DNA of 64,000 nt from an uncultured Pontibacter sp. (GTDB taxonomy: Bacteria; Bacteroidota; Bacteroidia; Cytophagales; Hymenobacteraceae). Under the pieces are notes generated by a model, which was given only the letters and a program-made list of their open reading frames with translations, did no database searches and had not been told where the DNA came from. Made by a program: the position numbers and the translations under genes. Positions 54,474 to 63,554 of the stretch are shown in pieces; the stretch's first letter is position 1, and each line of letters opens with the position of its first letter. The stretch spans positions 558,001 to 622,000 of the forward strand of contig CANMMP010000001.1 of the NCBI GenBank assembly GCA_947499125.1, written 5' to 3'.

Positions 54474-55577
54474 ATGAAAGTTAAGTTCTGGGAGAAGAAA
54501 CCAGTTACCAAAGAGCCTAAAAAGAAGAAAAGCTTTGCCCGCGAATGGGGCGATGCCATATTGTTTGCTGTTGTAGCAGCCAGTTTGATTCGTTGGGCTA
54601 CATTTGAAGCGTATACTATCCCTACTCCATCCATGGAAAAATCGCTGCTTGTCGGCGACTTCCTGTTTGTAAGTAAACTCCATTATGGTCCGCGCACGCC
54701 TATTACCCCATTACAGATACCTTTAACGCACCAGACTATCTGGGGAACCACCATCCCCTCTTACTCCGATGCTATTCAGCTGAAGTCTTACCGCTTGCCG
54801 GGCTTTTCGGAAGTACAGCGTGGTGATGTAGTGGTATTTAACTTTCCGCCGGAAGAGCAGCACCCCGCCGACCTGCGCACCAACTATATCAAGCGTTGCA
54901 TAGCTGTAGCCGGTGATAGCATTGAGGTGCGCGATATGCAGGTATACATTAACGGAGAACCTGTTGAAAACCCAGAAAACCTGCAGTATGGTTATTTTAT
55001 GGCTACCAGCCAGGTACTAAATCCGCAGTTCTTCTTAGACCGTGGCATTTCAGAGTCATACCCTGGCGAAGGAGGTTACCTGATCTATACGACAGCAGAA
55101 TCGGCAGCAGAACTTAAAAAGCTTGATTTTGTGCTGAATGTGATGCTGATAAAGCGCTCTCAGGGAGAAGAAGATACCCAGGCTTTCCCGCATGCACCAA
55201 GCAAGTATAAATGGAATGCCGACTTCTTTGGCCCATTGTATGTGCCAGCTGAGGGCGAAACGGTAGCCATAACTGCCGAAACCCTGCCACTTTATGAGCG
55301 CGTGATCCTGGAATACGAGCACAACGAAAATGCCGAGATACGCGATGACGGTAAACTATACATTGATGGTAAAGTAGCTACCCAGTATACTTTTAAGCAG
55401 GATTACTACTTTATGATGGGTGACAACCGCCATAACTCCCTTGATTCGCGCTTCTGGGGCTTCGTGCCAGCCGACCATATCGTAGGAAAAGCTGTAATGA
55501 TCTGGATGTCGACTGACCCGAATGGAAGCTTCCTGGATAAAATTCGCTGGAGCCGTCTGTTCGATATAATTGAGTAA
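54474..55577 (+). CDS. lepB: Signal peptidase I
   Basis: Inner-membrane Ser/Lys protease that removes Sec and Tat signal peptides. There is one membrane helix (about 26-45), then the box B serine Ser53 in YTIPTPSMEKSL, box D lysine Lys140 in NYIKRCIAVAGDS and box E MGDNRHNSLDSRFWGFVP (from about 315). Between boxes D and E lies an insertion of roughly 120 residues, far longer than in Bacillus SipS, which accounts for the length of 367; this is usual for Bacteroidota. It is the last gene of the parAB operon and ends at a terminator. Confidence 0.96.
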   Translation: MKVKFWEKKPVTKEPKKKKSFAREWGDAILFAVVAASLIRWATFEAYTIPTPSMEKSLLVGDFLFVSKLHYGPRTPITPLQIPLTHQTIWGTTIPSYSDAIQLKSYRLPGFSEVQRGDVVVFNFPPEEQHPADLRTNYIKRCIAVAGDSIEVRDMQVYINGEPVENPENLQYGYFMATSQVLNPQFFLDRGISESYPGEGGYLIYTTAESAAELKKLDFVLNVMLIKRSQGEEDTQAFPHAPSKYKWNADFFGPLYVPAEGETVAITAETLPLYERVILEYEHNENAEIRDDGKLYIDGKVATQYTFKQDYYFMMGDNRHNSLDSRFWGFVPADHIVGKAVMIWMSTDPNGSFLDKIRWSRLFDIIE

Positions 55578-55600
55578 CAAACTATACTATAAAATAAGGA

Positions 55601-55627
55601 AACCGGGCCCAGTGTCCGGTTTTTTTG
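55601..55627 (+). terminator. Intrinsic terminator of the parAB-dapB-lepB operon
   Basis: AAACCGG / CCGGTTT with a nine-base loop and TTTTTTT. Confidence 0.83.
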
Positions 55628-55693
55628 TTTGAGAACTATAAGCCATTGTGGTAAAATGCTTAATTTAAGCCCTTATACTATAAAATAGCCCTG

Positions 55694-56752
55694 ATGATCG
55701 CTGCCCTTATTGAACTTGGAGGTTCTCACGACGAATGCCTGTACTCCCAGGTCAGGTTCCTGAAAGAAAGTGGCTACACTGTCCACCTGATCTGCACAGC
55801 TAACCTAAAAAAGCAGGTGGAATGCTTCGGGGAGGTCGATTCGTTTCTGTTTGTCAATTTTGAAGGAGCCAGTTCTTTACAGACCATGGCAAACCTCCTC
55901 CGGATCCGCAAGCACATCATCCGGAATAACATAACACAGGTAATTTTTAATACTGCGGAAGGCAACCTGGTACGTAATCTTACGCTTATACCTTTCCCAA
56001 AGCAGGTTCAATTCTCAGGCATCATTCACAACAGCTATAAGCTTTTAAAAAGTAGTAGCCAGCGCATCATCAGCCGTAAAATAAAGAAGTATTTTGTTCT
56101 TAACGATTACATTCTGCAACATGTACGTAGCAACCACGAAGTAGCTGTAGAAGCGTTTTATCCTATCTTTTTTCCCAAATTTGAATCGGTAGCCCTCCCA
56201 AAGCAAGCCGGCGAAATATGGGTATGTATACCTGGCCAGGTAGATTTTAAGCGCCGCGATTACGAAGGATTTTTAAATGCCCTGGCTAAACACCCGCCTA
56301 TAGCAAGTATAAAGTATATCGTATTAGGCCGTGAGAACGACCCTAACAGGAACTTTTCGGATATGGTAAAAGCCGCAGGTTTACAGGACCATTTTATACT
56401 TTTCGATAAGTTTATCCCGAACGAGGTTTTCCATAGTTACCTAAAGCAGTCTGATGTAATATTGCCGCTGCTGCACCCCGCTTTACCTAAGTTTGAGCAG
56501 TACAAAAAGTATAAAATAACCGGGGCACTCAACCTTGCCTTTGGATATAAAAAGCCCCTGCTCGCTAAAGATCATTTTAACCACGTACCCGACCTGCAGG
56601 AAAATGCTCTGTTTTATGACCTGGAGCAGTTGGGAGAAGTACTTAACAGTCTGCCGGAGCTATTGCCAACTATACAGCCGCAACTATACCAGGACCCTAA
56701 ATGGGCTTTTGAGCACCAGAAACAACGCTATATGCATTTTATTGAGGGGTAA
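55694..56752 (+). CDS. GT-B-fold glycosyltransferase-like protein
   Basis: A 352-residue protein with two Rossmann-like halves. The N-terminus (MIAALIELGGSHDECLYSQVRFLKESGYTVHLIC) resembles the acceptor-binding domain of GT4-type glycosyltransferases. The C-terminal half has VCIPGQVDFKRRDYEGFL, SIKYIVLGRENDPNRNF, HFILFDKFIPNEVFHSYLKQSDVILPLLHP and a nucleotide-site-like region, though the usual ExFGxxxxE motif is not evident; DVILPLLHPALPKFEQYKKY takes its place. It is likely to transfer a sugar to surface polysaccharide or LPS. It is a lone gene, followed 54 bases later by a lipoprotein. Confidence 0.7.
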   Translation: MIAALIELGGSHDECLYSQVRFLKESGYTVHLICTANLKKQVECFGEVDSFLFVNFEGASSLQTMANLLRIRKHIIRNNITQVIFNTAEGNLVRNLTLIPFPKQVQFSGIIHNSYKLLKSSSQRIISRKIKKYFVLNDYILQHVRSNHEVAVEAFYPIFFPKFESVALPKQAGEIWVCIPGQVDFKRRDYEGFLNALAKHPPIASIKYIVLGRENDPNRNFSDMVKAAGLQDHFILFDKFIPNEVFHSYLKQSDVILPLLHPALPKFEQYKKYKITGALNLAFGYKKPLLAKDHFNHVPDLQENALFYDLEQLGEVLNSLPELLPTIQPQLYQDPKWAFEHQKQRYMHFIEG

Positions 56753-56806
56753 ACTTATAGTTTATACTTTACCGAATTCCGCAACTCCAACCTTACCTAT
56801 AAAACT

Positions 56807-57577
56807 ATGATGAAAAAGAAAAAACTACTGACAGGCCTCTTGGCTTATGCTTCGGTCATGCTCATGTCCTGCTCGGGCAGTAAAATACCAGAGAAGAGTA
56901 CTTTACACGATGGGAAAGCTGTGATAGAAACTATGTACCAACGCTGGGAAGGCAAATGGTACCCCAACTTCGCATTCGAGCAGAAAGCCATTTTTTATAA
57001 AGACGGTGACATTACAAAAGAGGAAGTATGGCAGGAGATCTATAGCCAGACAGGTAACCTGCATATTCGGTTTGATGGTTTTGAGAGTGGCAATGGCGTA
57101 GTTTTCAGAGCTGATTCGGTTTATAGTTTTGTAAACAATGAGCTAAAAGCTAAGCAACACACCATTCACCCACTCGTATTGCTGTTGTTTGATGTATACT
57201 TCTACTCCCCTGACACAACCATAGCCAAGCTGAATGAACTGAATTTCGACCTGACCAAGATGACGGAAGCCAAATGGCAAGGCCGAGATGCTTACCTAAT
57301 AGGCACTACAAACCCCGAAGATAATAGCACGAGCCAGTTTTGGGTAGATAAGGAGCGGTTGTATGTGTTGCGTATACTTACTAATACCAATGATGTTGTC
57401 CGCGATGTGGAAATGAACAACTACATACAAATGGAGAACTACTGGGTAGCTACCGAAATACTTTTTAAAACAGCCGGGGAACTTACATTACGTGAAGAAT
57501 ACTTCAATATGTCATTCCCGGAGCAGGTAGATATGAGCATCTATAACCCCGAGAACTTTAAAACCGCACGCTGGTAA
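56807..57577 (+). CDS. DUF6503/LolA-like lipoprotein
   Basis: A 256-residue lipoprotein: MMKKKKLLTGLLAYASVMLMSC signal with Cys22 lipidated. The mature part resembles outer-membrane lipoprotein carrier-like proteins (half-barrel of strands): MYQRWEGKWYPNFAFEQKAIFYKDGDI, LHIRFDGFESGNGVVFRADSVYSF, WQGRDAYLIGTTN, SQFWVDKERLYVLRI and YWVATEILFKTAGEL. This pattern matches what is often named DUF6503; the assignment is from memory of its features. The function is unknown, probably in lipid or lipoprotein handling in the envelope. Confidence 0.7.
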   Translation: MMKKKKLLTGLLAYASVMLMSCSGSKIPEKSTLHDGKAVIETMYQRWEGKWYPNFAFEQKAIFYKDGDITKEEVWQEIYSQTGNLHIRFDGFESGNGVVFRADSVYSFVNNELKAKQHTIHPLVLLLFDVYFYSPDTTIAKLNELNFDLTKMTEAKWQGRDAYLIGTTNPEDNSTSQFWVDKERLYVLRILTNTNDVVRDVEMNNYIQMENYWVATEILFKTAGELTLREEYFNMSFPEQVDMSIYNPENFKTARW

Positions 57578-57594
57578 GAAGCCCGTACATGTAT

Positions 57595-57632
57595 AAAGAG
57601 CCGGTGCAAATTATACTTTGCACCGGCTCTTT
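57595..57632. terminator. Strong bidirectional terminator
   Basis: AAAGAGCCGGTGCAAA / TTTGCACCGGCTCTTT, a perfect 16-base stem with loop TTATAC, between the lipoprotein gene and convergent ung. Confidence 0.93.
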
Positions 57633-57653
57633 GCTTTTGGCAAGTATAAATGT

Positions 57654-58316
57654 CTACCAGTTTATAGGTTCTTTACCGTGCTGCTGTAAATAGGCGTTTG
57701 CCTTACTAAAATGGCGGTTCCCGAAAAAACCACGATCGGCGGCAAATGGCGATGGATGCGCTGACTGCAGTACACAATGCTTGTTTGTATCTATAAAAGC
57801 TCCTTTCTTCTGAGCATAAGCGCCCCAAAGCATAAATACTACATTCTCTTTCAGGTCATTCACTTTTTGAACAACAGCATCTGTAAACTCTTCCCAGCCT
57901 TTTTTCTGGTGTGAGCCGGCCTGGCTTGCCCTGACAGTCAGGGTGGCATTCAATAAAAGTACGCCCTGCTGCGCCCAACGCTCCAGGTTGCCGGATGACG
58001 GCAAGTCTTTTCCCAGGTCGCTTTTTATCTCTTTAAATATGTTTAGTAAGGAGGGTGGAGTCCGCATGCCATCGCTCACCGAAAAAGATAGCCCATTGGC
58101 CTGGTTTGGTCCATGATACGGGTCCTGGCCAAGTATAACAACCTTTACCTCGTCGAAAGGGCACATCTTAAATGCGTTAAATATCTGGTTACCCGGCGGA
58201 TAAACTTTTTGAGAGTTGTATTCGTCTTTAACAAAAGCTACAAGGTTTTTGAAATATGGTTTTTCAAATTCATCTTGCAGCACATTTTGCCAGCTTTCTT
58301 CTATCTTTACGTTCAT
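57654..58316 (-). CDS. ung: Uracil-DNA glycosylase
   Basis: Removes uracil from DNA in base excision repair (family 1). The water-activating motif is GQDPYHG (63-69, catalytic Asp65), followed by the uracil-binding FSV and LLLNATLTVR. The DNA-intercalating loop is SAHPSPFAADRGFFG, with catalytic His187. Counting from the ATG at 58316 (MNVKIEESWQNVL) the protein has 220 residues, the normal size. The frame continues 18 residues upstream to a start at 58370, but those residues do not belong to the family. Confidence 0.96.
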   Translation of the reverse strand: MNVKIEESWQNVLQDEFEKPYFKNLVAFVKDEYNSQKVYPPGNQIFNAFKMCPFDEVKVVILGQDPYHGPNQANGLSFSVSDGMRTPPSLLNIFKEIKSDLGKDLPSSGNLERWAQQGVLLLNATLTVRASQAGSHQKKGWEEFTDAVVQKVNDLKENVVFMLWGAYAQKKGAFIDTNKHCVLQSAHPSPFAADRGFFGNRHFSKANAYLQQHGKEPINW

Positions 58317-58415
58317 AAAACGAGGATGAGGGAGTGTAAAAATTACCTGAAACTTAGCTAAAGTAAGCAACTCTTTTGCACTTCAGCAGTTTTAATATAC
58401 AACAATCTCTGTAAC

Positions 58416-58802
58416 ATGGATACAAAAACAACAGAAGGCGTAAAAGTTACGGTTACGACCAACTACCTTCCAGATTATTCCAGTCCGGTACAGCAGCACT
58501 ATGTATTTGCCTATAAGATTACAATAGAAAATAAAAGTGAATTCACGGTTAAGCTTTTAAGACGCCACTGGCACATACACGACTCTACGGGTACGGTGCG
58601 CGAGGTGGAAGGCGAAGGCGTAGTAGGACAGCAACCAACCCTGGAGCCAGGCGAATCGCATGAGTACGTGTCGGGTTGCAACCTGAAAACCGGGATGGGA
58701 AAAATGCGCGGAACTTACCTGATGGAGCGACTGGTAGATGGCAAGCAGTTTTATGTGACCATACCCGAATTTACATTGGTAGTGCCCTATAAGCTTAACT
58801 AA
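58416..58802 (+). CDS. apaG: ApaG protein
   Basis: A 128-residue single fibronectin III-like domain protein. It has TTEGVKVTVTTNYLPDYSSP at the start, YAYKITIEN-type strand (VFAYKITIENKS), RRHWHIHDSTGTVREVEGEGVVGQQPTLEPGE and the GTYLMERLVDGKQFYVTIPEF region, the standard ApaG order. It was linked to Co/Mg resistance and Ap4A levels in enterobacteria, but the molecular role is unclear. It diverges from ung; a second gene follows after 113 bases. Confidence 0.94.
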   Translation: MDTKTTEGVKVTVTTNYLPDYSSPVQQHYVFAYKITIENKSEFTVKLLRRHWHIHDSTGTVREVEGEGVVGQQPTLEPGESHEYVSGCNLKTGMGKMRGTYLMERLVDGKQFYVTIPEFTLVVPYKLN

Positions 58803-58915
58803 TGGTTAAATGATTGAATTGTTAGATGGTTAATTCTATAAAGACGCCTTCAGCAATTCAACTTTCACCCATTTCACAGTTTAATCTCCAGCCTTCTACA
58901 CACAACTTTTAGCCC

Positions 58916-59701
58916 TTGTCTGTCATTCAACAAGTTGTAGATTATTTACTTTACCGCGCCAAAGCCTTAAAGCTGCATGGGGTGCATTCCCCTTTTGTGT
59001 TTGAACTGTACCACCAGGTTATTCAGCATGATGGCGATTTCTATGCATACCCGAGAGTGGAAGCAGTTCGCCAGGATTTACTCAATAAAGATAAAACGAT
59101 TCAGGTAACCGATCTGGGGGCTGGATCTAAAAGTATAAACTATAAAACCCGTAAGATCAGTGCTATTGCGAAGACATCGTTAAAACCAGCTAAGTACGGG
59201 CAGTTATTGTTCAGGCTTGTAAATCATTTTCAGCCGAAGTATGTGTTTGAGTTGGGTACATCGTTGGGTATAACTACTGCTTATTTAGCCGAAGCCAGCC
59301 GTAAAGCCCAAATCTATACTTTCGAGGGTTGCCCTAACATTGCTGCCATAGCCAGGCAAAACTTCGATTACCTGCACCTGCATAACATAACCCAGGTGAC
59401 AGGCAATTTAGACCAAACCCTGCCATTGCAACTTGACCAAGTTCCACAGCTCGATTTCGCTTTTTTTGACGGAAACCACCGCTACGAACCAACTATAAAG
59501 TACTTCGAGCAATGCCTTACCAAAGCCCACGAAGGCAGCGTATTCGTGATGGATGATATTTACTGGTCCAGGGAAATGGAACGTGCTTGGAACGAAATAA
59601 AGAAACATCCGCAGGTAATGCAAACTATAGATCTATACTTTGTTGGACTGGTCTTCTTCCGAACTACCCAACCCAAAGAGCATTTCACGCTTAGTTTTTA
59701 G
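58916..59701 (+). CDS. SAM-dependent methyltransferase (O-methyltransferase-like)
   Basis: A 261-residue protein. The N-terminal helix region LLYRAKALKLHGVHSPFVFELY is a conserved feature of a Bacteroidota group of methyltransferases. The SAM-binding motif I is FELGTSLGITTAYLAE (ELGTSLG at 112-118), with the acidic strand-2 end in YTFEGCPNIAAIA. FAFFDGNHRYEPTIKYF and VMDDIYWSREME match the class of catechol-type or other small-molecule O-methyltransferases. Translation begins at TTG 58916: an in-frame stop lies immediately upstream, and no nearby ATG is available. The substrate is unknown. Confidence 0.8.
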   Translation: MSVIQQVVDYLLYRAKALKLHGVHSPFVFELYHQVIQHDGDFYAYPRVEAVRQDLLNKDKTIQVTDLGAGSKSINYKTRKISAIAKTSLKPAKYGQLLFRLVNHFQPKYVFELGTSLGITTAYLAEASRKAQIYTFEGCPNIAAIARQNFDYLHLHNITQVTGNLDQTLPLQLDQVPQLDFAFFDGNHRYEPTIKYFEQCLTKAHEGSVFVMDDIYWSREMERAWNEIKKHPQVMQTIDLYFVGLVFFRTTQPKEHFTLSF

Positions 59702-59837
59702 ACATAGGTGTCTCGATTAGCTGTTTTTAGAGAAGGACTGTATGATAAAAGACAAATGAGCAGTTTTAGTTTGTTTGTAGCCTGTTGATTTCTTTCCAAT
59801 TATATAGTCAAGTTACTTTTTTACATTTTGGAATAGA

Positions 59838-60022
59838 ATACCCACCCCTACCCCTCCGAGGAGGGGATCTTCAGCTGTAGTTATAGTTGAAAGTATAGTT
59901 TTATAGTTGGTGTTCGTCATTCCCCTGCCCCCTTCAAAGGGGGACATTTCTGCTACTGCCAATTCACTAGCTATAGTTCTATAGTTAAGGCTAAAAAGCG
60001 GGCAGTTCGCAACTTGTATTCA
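59838..60022. repeat. Short repeat locus E
   Basis: The 458-base gap 59702-60159 has no gene. It holds a CCCCTCCGAGGAGGGG hairpin with the CCCACCCCTACC lead (59838-59868) and a CCCCCTTcaAAGGGGG hairpin (59928-59945). A decayed M4-like segment is near 60000. TATAGTT and AAGTATA words lie between. Confidence 0.7.
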
Positions 60023-60087
60023 TTGATAGATATGTAGAGACGCAATACTTTGCGTCTTGTTTACAGTTGCAAGAGCCTCACCAATAA

Positions 60088-60125
60088 AAACAAAAAGGAC
60101 AAAAAACCGAAGTCTTTTGTCCTTT
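60088..60125 (-). terminator. Terminator of kdsA
   Basis: AAAGGACAAAA / TTTTGTCCTTT around a ten-base loop, with T-rich sequence after it on the minus strand. Confidence 0.75.
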
Positions 60126-60159
60126 GTCAATAAGTCTTTAGTTAAGCTCTACAGTAGAA

Positions 60160-60969
60160 CTATAGAATCGCCTGGCGGATACGGATAAGCTTCTGCATCA
60201 AACCTTCCAGCTGGTCAAGTGGCAGCATGTTGGCTCCATCTGATTTAGCTATACTTGGTTGCGGATGCGTTTCGATGAACAGACCATCGGCGCCAACGGC
60301 AATAGCTGCTTTGGCTATAGTTTCGATAAGCGCTGGTTTACCACCTGTTACGCCCGAGCTCTGGTTTGGCTGCTGCAACGAATGAGTTACGTCCATTACC
60401 ACAGGTGCCCCAGTCGACTGCATTTCAGGTAAGTTGCGGAAATCCACTACCATATCAGAGTAGCCAAAGCTGTTGCCACGGTCGGTAAGTATAACCTTCT
60501 CATTTCCCGATTCGCGCACTTTGTCCACTGCAAAACGCATGGCCTCACCAGACAAAAACTGTCCTTTTTTAATGTTCACTACTTTTCCGGTATTGGCAGC
60601 AGCAACCAGCAGGTCGGTTTGGCGGCACAGGAAAGCCGGTATCTGCAATACATCTACATATTCGGCAGCCATGGCCGCTTCGTGGCTCTCATGTATATCG
60701 GTAACAGTGGGCACATCAAACTCCTGGCTAACTTTCTGAAGTATACGCAATGCTTTCTCGTCGCCGATGCCTGTAAAAGAATCAAGGCGCGAACGGTTTG
60801 CTTTGCGGTAAGACCCTTTAAAAATCAGCGGTATCTGCAGCCTGTCGGTTATTGTTTTTAAGCGTTCAGCAATTTGCATGGCCATCTCTTCGCCTTCAAT
60901 AGCGCATGGGCCGGCCATCAGGAAAAAGTTACCGCTTTGTGTATGTTTCAGTTTCGGAATTTCGAACAT
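60160..60969 (-). CDS. kdsA: 3-deoxy-8-phosphooctulonate synthase
   Basis: Condenses arabinose 5-phosphate and phosphoenolpyruvate to Kdo-8-phosphate for lipopolysaccharide. It is a TIM-barrel DAHP-synthase-I-family enzyme with FFLMAGPCAIEGEE, IFKGSYRKANRSR (the KANRSS-like motif), VLTDRGNSFGYSDMVVDFR, MDVTHSLQQP and FIETHPQPSIAKSDGANML. Cys22 in GPCAIE occupies the position of the metal-binding Cys of metal-dependent Kdo8P synthases, where E. coli has Asn. The length of 269 is slightly shorter than E. coli (284). It overlaps no neighbour and lies 45 bases from the methyltransferase gene upstream. Confidence 0.96.
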   Translation of the reverse strand: MFEIPKLKHTQSGNFFLMAGPCAIEGEEMAMQIAERLKTITDRLQIPLIFKGSYRKANRSRLDSFTGIGDEKALRILQKVSQEFDVPTVTDIHESHEAAMAAEYVDVLQIPAFLCRQTDLLVAAANTGKVVNIKKGQFLSGEAMRFAVDKVRESGNEKVILTDRGNSFGYSDMVVDFRNLPEMQSTGAPVVMDVTHSLQQPNQSSGVTGGKPALIETIAKAAIAVGADGLFIETHPQPSIAKSDGANMLPLDQLEGLMQKLIRIRQAIL

Positions 60970-60994
60970 AGTATCTCTTGTTTTAACTATAACA

Positions 60995-61002
60995 CAAAAG
61001 TA
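60995..61002 (-). promoter_or_regulatory. Candidate -7 element TACTTTTG for kdsA
   Basis: Seen as CAAAAGTA on the plus strand, a TAnnTTTG match 25 bases before the kdsA ATG, in the short gap after the methyltransferase gene. It suggests that kdsA can be transcribed on its own. Confidence 0.5.
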
Positions 61003-61014
61003 CGTATTTAGTGC

Positions 61015-61602
61015 TTATTTCTTTTTCAGATTGATAAAAAGCTCGCTGCCCTGCCTTGGAGGTATAGAATTATAGGCCTGCTCAAAATGCACAAACTCAA
61101 AGTATGGCTCAAAATAAGTTTTATACTCAGTAGCCGAGCCCCCAAACGGAGGGCCATCGTGCTCAAAATTTGTATCGAACAATAGCCCTACTACCCTACC
61201 ACCTTGTTTCAACAGTTCGGCACACTTACGCGCATAGGCTTTCCTAAGGTCTGGGGAGATGGCGCAGAAAAAGGTCTGTTCTATTATCAGGTCGTAAGGG
61301 CCTTCCAGGTCAAAAAAGTTTTGTAACAGTAGTTGTTCCTTCGGGAAATGAGGAGCCCGCTTTGCAAAATTCTCTAAAGGTGCCGGTGCAACATCAGCTA
61401 CAAACACATTTTTAAAACCATTATCGTACAAATACTCGGCTTCGTAGGCATTTCCGCAGCCAGGTATAAGTATGCGCAGGCTTTTATCGGGTAGTTGGTC
61501 GATATATGTTTTTAGCGGTGTGGTAATGCCGCCGGTGTCCCAGCCCGTTTGGTTGCACTGGTATCGGTTTTGCCAGTAGGCTGCATTAAATTCTTGTTTC
61601 AT
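61015..61602 (-). CDS. TPMT-family methyltransferase
   Basis: A 195-residue SAM-dependent methyltransferase of the thiopurine S-methyltransferase fold. GWDTGG (20-25), the SAM-binding ILIPGCGNAYEAEYL (46-51 IPGCGN), FVADVAPAPLENFAK, YDLIIEQTFFCAISPDLR and DGPPFGGSATEYK are the landmarks of this group. Bacterial members methylate small thiol, selenium or halide substrates, or remain unassigned; nothing here decides. It lies immediately upstream of kdsA on the same strand, and diverges from the coiled-coil gene. Confidence 0.88.
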   Translation of the reverse strand: MKQEFNAAYWQNRYQCNQTGWDTGGITTPLKTYIDQLPDKSLRILIPGCGNAYEAEYLYDNGFKNVFVADVAPAPLENFAKRAPHFPKEQLLLQNFFDLEGPYDLIIEQTFFCAISPDLRKAYARKCAELLKQGGRVVGLLFDTNFEHDGPPFGGSATEYKTYFEPYFEFVHFEQAYNSIPPRQGSELFINLKKK

Positions 61603-61630
61603 CTGGTTGAGATATATAATGCAAAAGTCT

Positions 61631-61638
61631 TATATTTG
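61631..61638 (+). promoter_or_regulatory. Candidate -7 element TATATTTG
   Basis: A TAnnTTTG match 60 bases before the coiled-coil gene start. The minus strand of the same gap has GACTTTTG, one mismatch, for the TPMT-family gene. Confidence 0.5.
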
Positions 61639-61697
61639 ATACCTATAGAAAGCCTAAACTATACATATCGGCTTTAAAACAAAAATAAACTATACGT

Positions 61698-62639
61698 ATG
61701 TCGACGAACGCACCCGAGAACAAAGGCAACAAAAAGCTCTTGATAGTAGGTTTTATCGTGATACTGACCAGTATAAATGGTATCCTGCTATACATGAACT
61801 ACCAGAAAAAGGAGAAAGCAGAAGAGCAGGAAGAGGTAATCCGGGTTAAGAACACCGAACTGGAGAACCAGATAAAAGTTTACGAAGCCCTGAAAGCTGA
61901 TTTCGAGCGCCAAAGCCAGGAACTTCAGGCAATGGGTCTGGAGAACGACTCCCTGGAATCGAAGATACAAGCCATAACCGCAGACCTGGACCAGCTTCGC
62001 GGTTTCAGAAAAAGCAGCTATAGCCTGGCCGATCAGCGTAAATTCCGTGACAGAGCCAGTGCTTTCGAGAAACAACTGATTGAAAAAGACCAGGAGATCG
62101 CAAAACTGAAAGAAGACAACGAGGTTCTTTTTACAGAGAACACCACCCTGAAAACGACTCAGAACAAGCTTTCTGATAGCTTAACTACCATGAAGTCCAC
62201 GAACCAGAACCTGAATGAAAAAGTTAAACTGGCATCGCGACTGGAGGCACAAGGCATTAGCGTGAACATTGTGAACCAGCGTGGTAAAGAGAAAGACGAC
62301 AGCGATAACGAGTTCAGAGCAAAGCGCGTTGACAAGATCAAAATAGCGTTTAAACTGGGCCAGAACGATGTGGCTACAAAAGAGCCAAAAACCATTTACA
62401 TGCGTTTAATTGAACCGGATGGCGCTGCACTTTATAACCTGAGCATGGGTTCGGGCACTTTCCAGATTGAAGGTGAAGACATGTACTACACTGCTAAACG
62501 CGACATTGTTTTTGATAACACACAGCAGCAGGTTAGTTATGTTTATGATAAAAATGCCGAGTATAAGAAGGGCCAGCATACGATTGAGCTTTACGCTGAT
62601 GGTTTCCTGATCGGCAGAACTTCTTTTGTACTGAAATAA
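61698..62639 (+). CDS. Membrane-anchored coiled-coil protein
   Basis: A 313-residue protein with one N-terminal membrane helix (LLIVGFIVILTSINGILLYM, about 14-33) and then a long coiled coil (about 35-180; heptads in EEQEEVIRVKNTELENQIKV, LKADFERQSQELQAMGLEND and KQLIEKDQEIAKLKEDNEVL). A compact C-terminal beta domain follows (about 205-313, IKIAFKLGQNDVATKEPKTI, YMRLIEPDGAALYNL, HTIELYADGFLIGRTSFVLK). The coil should project into the periplasm. Such proteins occur across Bacteroidota, and I know no assigned role; cell-envelope scaffolding is a guess. Confidence 0.8.
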   Translation: MSTNAPENKGNKKLLIVGFIVILTSINGILLYMNYQKKEKAEEQEEVIRVKNTELENQIKVYEALKADFERQSQELQAMGLENDSLESKIQAITADLDQLRGFRKSSYSLADQRKFRDRASAFEKQLIEKDQEIAKLKEDNEVLFTENTTLKTTQNKLSDSLTTMKSTNQNLNEKVKLASRLEAQGISVNIVNQRGKEKDDSDNEFRAKRVDKIKIAFKLGQNDVATKEPKTIYMRLIEPDGAALYNLSMGSGTFQIEGEDMYYTAKRDIVFDNTQQQVSYVYDKNAEYKKGQHTIELYADGFLIGRTSFVLK

Positions 62640-62658
62640 CATTCTGCTTTATACTTAG

Positions 62659-62692
62659 AAAAAGCCTCTGCTACCCTGCAGGGGCTTTTTTT
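62659..62692 (+). terminator. Intrinsic terminator
   Basis: AAAAAGCCTCTGC / GCAGGGGCTTTTT (one G-T pair) with a six-base loop, then more T. Confidence 0.9.
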
Positions 62693-62693
62693 A

Positions 62694-63310
62694 TTGTCAT
62701 TCCGAGTGGGCTAGACCTAGCAGTGTGCGCAGCTCCTGCTAGTCGAAGATCCCGAACTTGTTTTGGACGTCTGATGTTCCATAGTTGAAGTCTACTGCAA
62801 CTCGAACCAAGCTATACTTTCATAGCTATCTCTTATCCTGGGAGCTTAACTTACCTACAGTTTTATAGTTTCCTCGGCTCGCTCATGGCCGCGAGGCCTC
62901 GTCTTCGGGCATCGCGCGGTGTACATTTCTTTTGCTCGTGCCTCGCAATGCCTTCGGCACCAGAAATCTACAAGGCGCTCAACCCAAAGACTGGAAAATC
63001 TCTCATAGCTACAGTTAGTTTATCCTTCTCAACTATAAGCTTCGACCTTTTCTCATGGCTATACTTCCGTAGGGACAGGTCGCGACCTGTCCGCTCGACA
63101 GCCTGTAACTATAAAACTATACTTGATGAATTGTCAACGACAGAAACTGTCCCCTTGAGGGGACTATAGGGGTGTTAATACCCCAACTATAAAACATCCC
63201 CCTACCCCCTTCAAAGAGGACTTTGTTCAGGTCTAGTTGCCCGCCTTAGACAAGTCGCAGATCCCGGACTTGATTCGGGAGAGGGGTTAGGGGGCGTTGG
63301 ACCACGCCAA
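62694..63310. repeat. Composite intergenic repeat locus F (modules in reverse order)
   Basis: Fills most of the 915-base gap 62640-63554. Order: M7-like TGTCATTCCGAG (62695), M6 (62775-62870), M5 (62878-63005, ending CTCAACCCAAAGACTGG), M4 (GGACAGGTCGCGACCTGTCC, perfect at 63073-63092), M3 (63144-63175), a CCCCTACCCCCTTCAAAG piece (63190) and M2 (63240-63310). Thus it is locus A read backwards, minus M1. Reading frames at 62885-63169 and 63211-63480 come from the repeat. 63311-63480 shows only diverged remnants. Confidence 0.85.
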
Positions 63311-63480
63311 CTAAGAAACACCTCCCTACCATCCTCAAGGAGGAAATTTGATCCAAGTATAGAAAAGCTCCCTACCTTTGTTAAGTTGCTATACTTGGAC
63401 TTGCTCTGAGGGATTAAGGCCAGTTTGACCACATCAACCATAATCCTAACCATAACATCCATCACCAAACTATAACCCAT

Positions 63481-63511
63481 AAAAAAAGCCCCTTCCTCGG
63501 GAAGGGGGCCT
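63481..63511 (-). terminator. Terminator of the cyanophycin synthetase gene
   Basis: On the minus strand CCCCTTCC / GGAAGGGG with a tight loop, followed by CTTTTTTTAT, 44 bases after the stop. Confidence 0.8.
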
Positions 63512-63554
63512 TAGTCCATCGTTCACAATTTAATAGCTCTATATTAAGTCAGAG

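Noticed and set aside
63211-63480. 89-codon minus-strand frame beside the cyanophycin synthetase end
   Set aside because: Its sequence reads the M2 repeat (PPNPSPESSPGSATCLRR), so it is repeat-derived.
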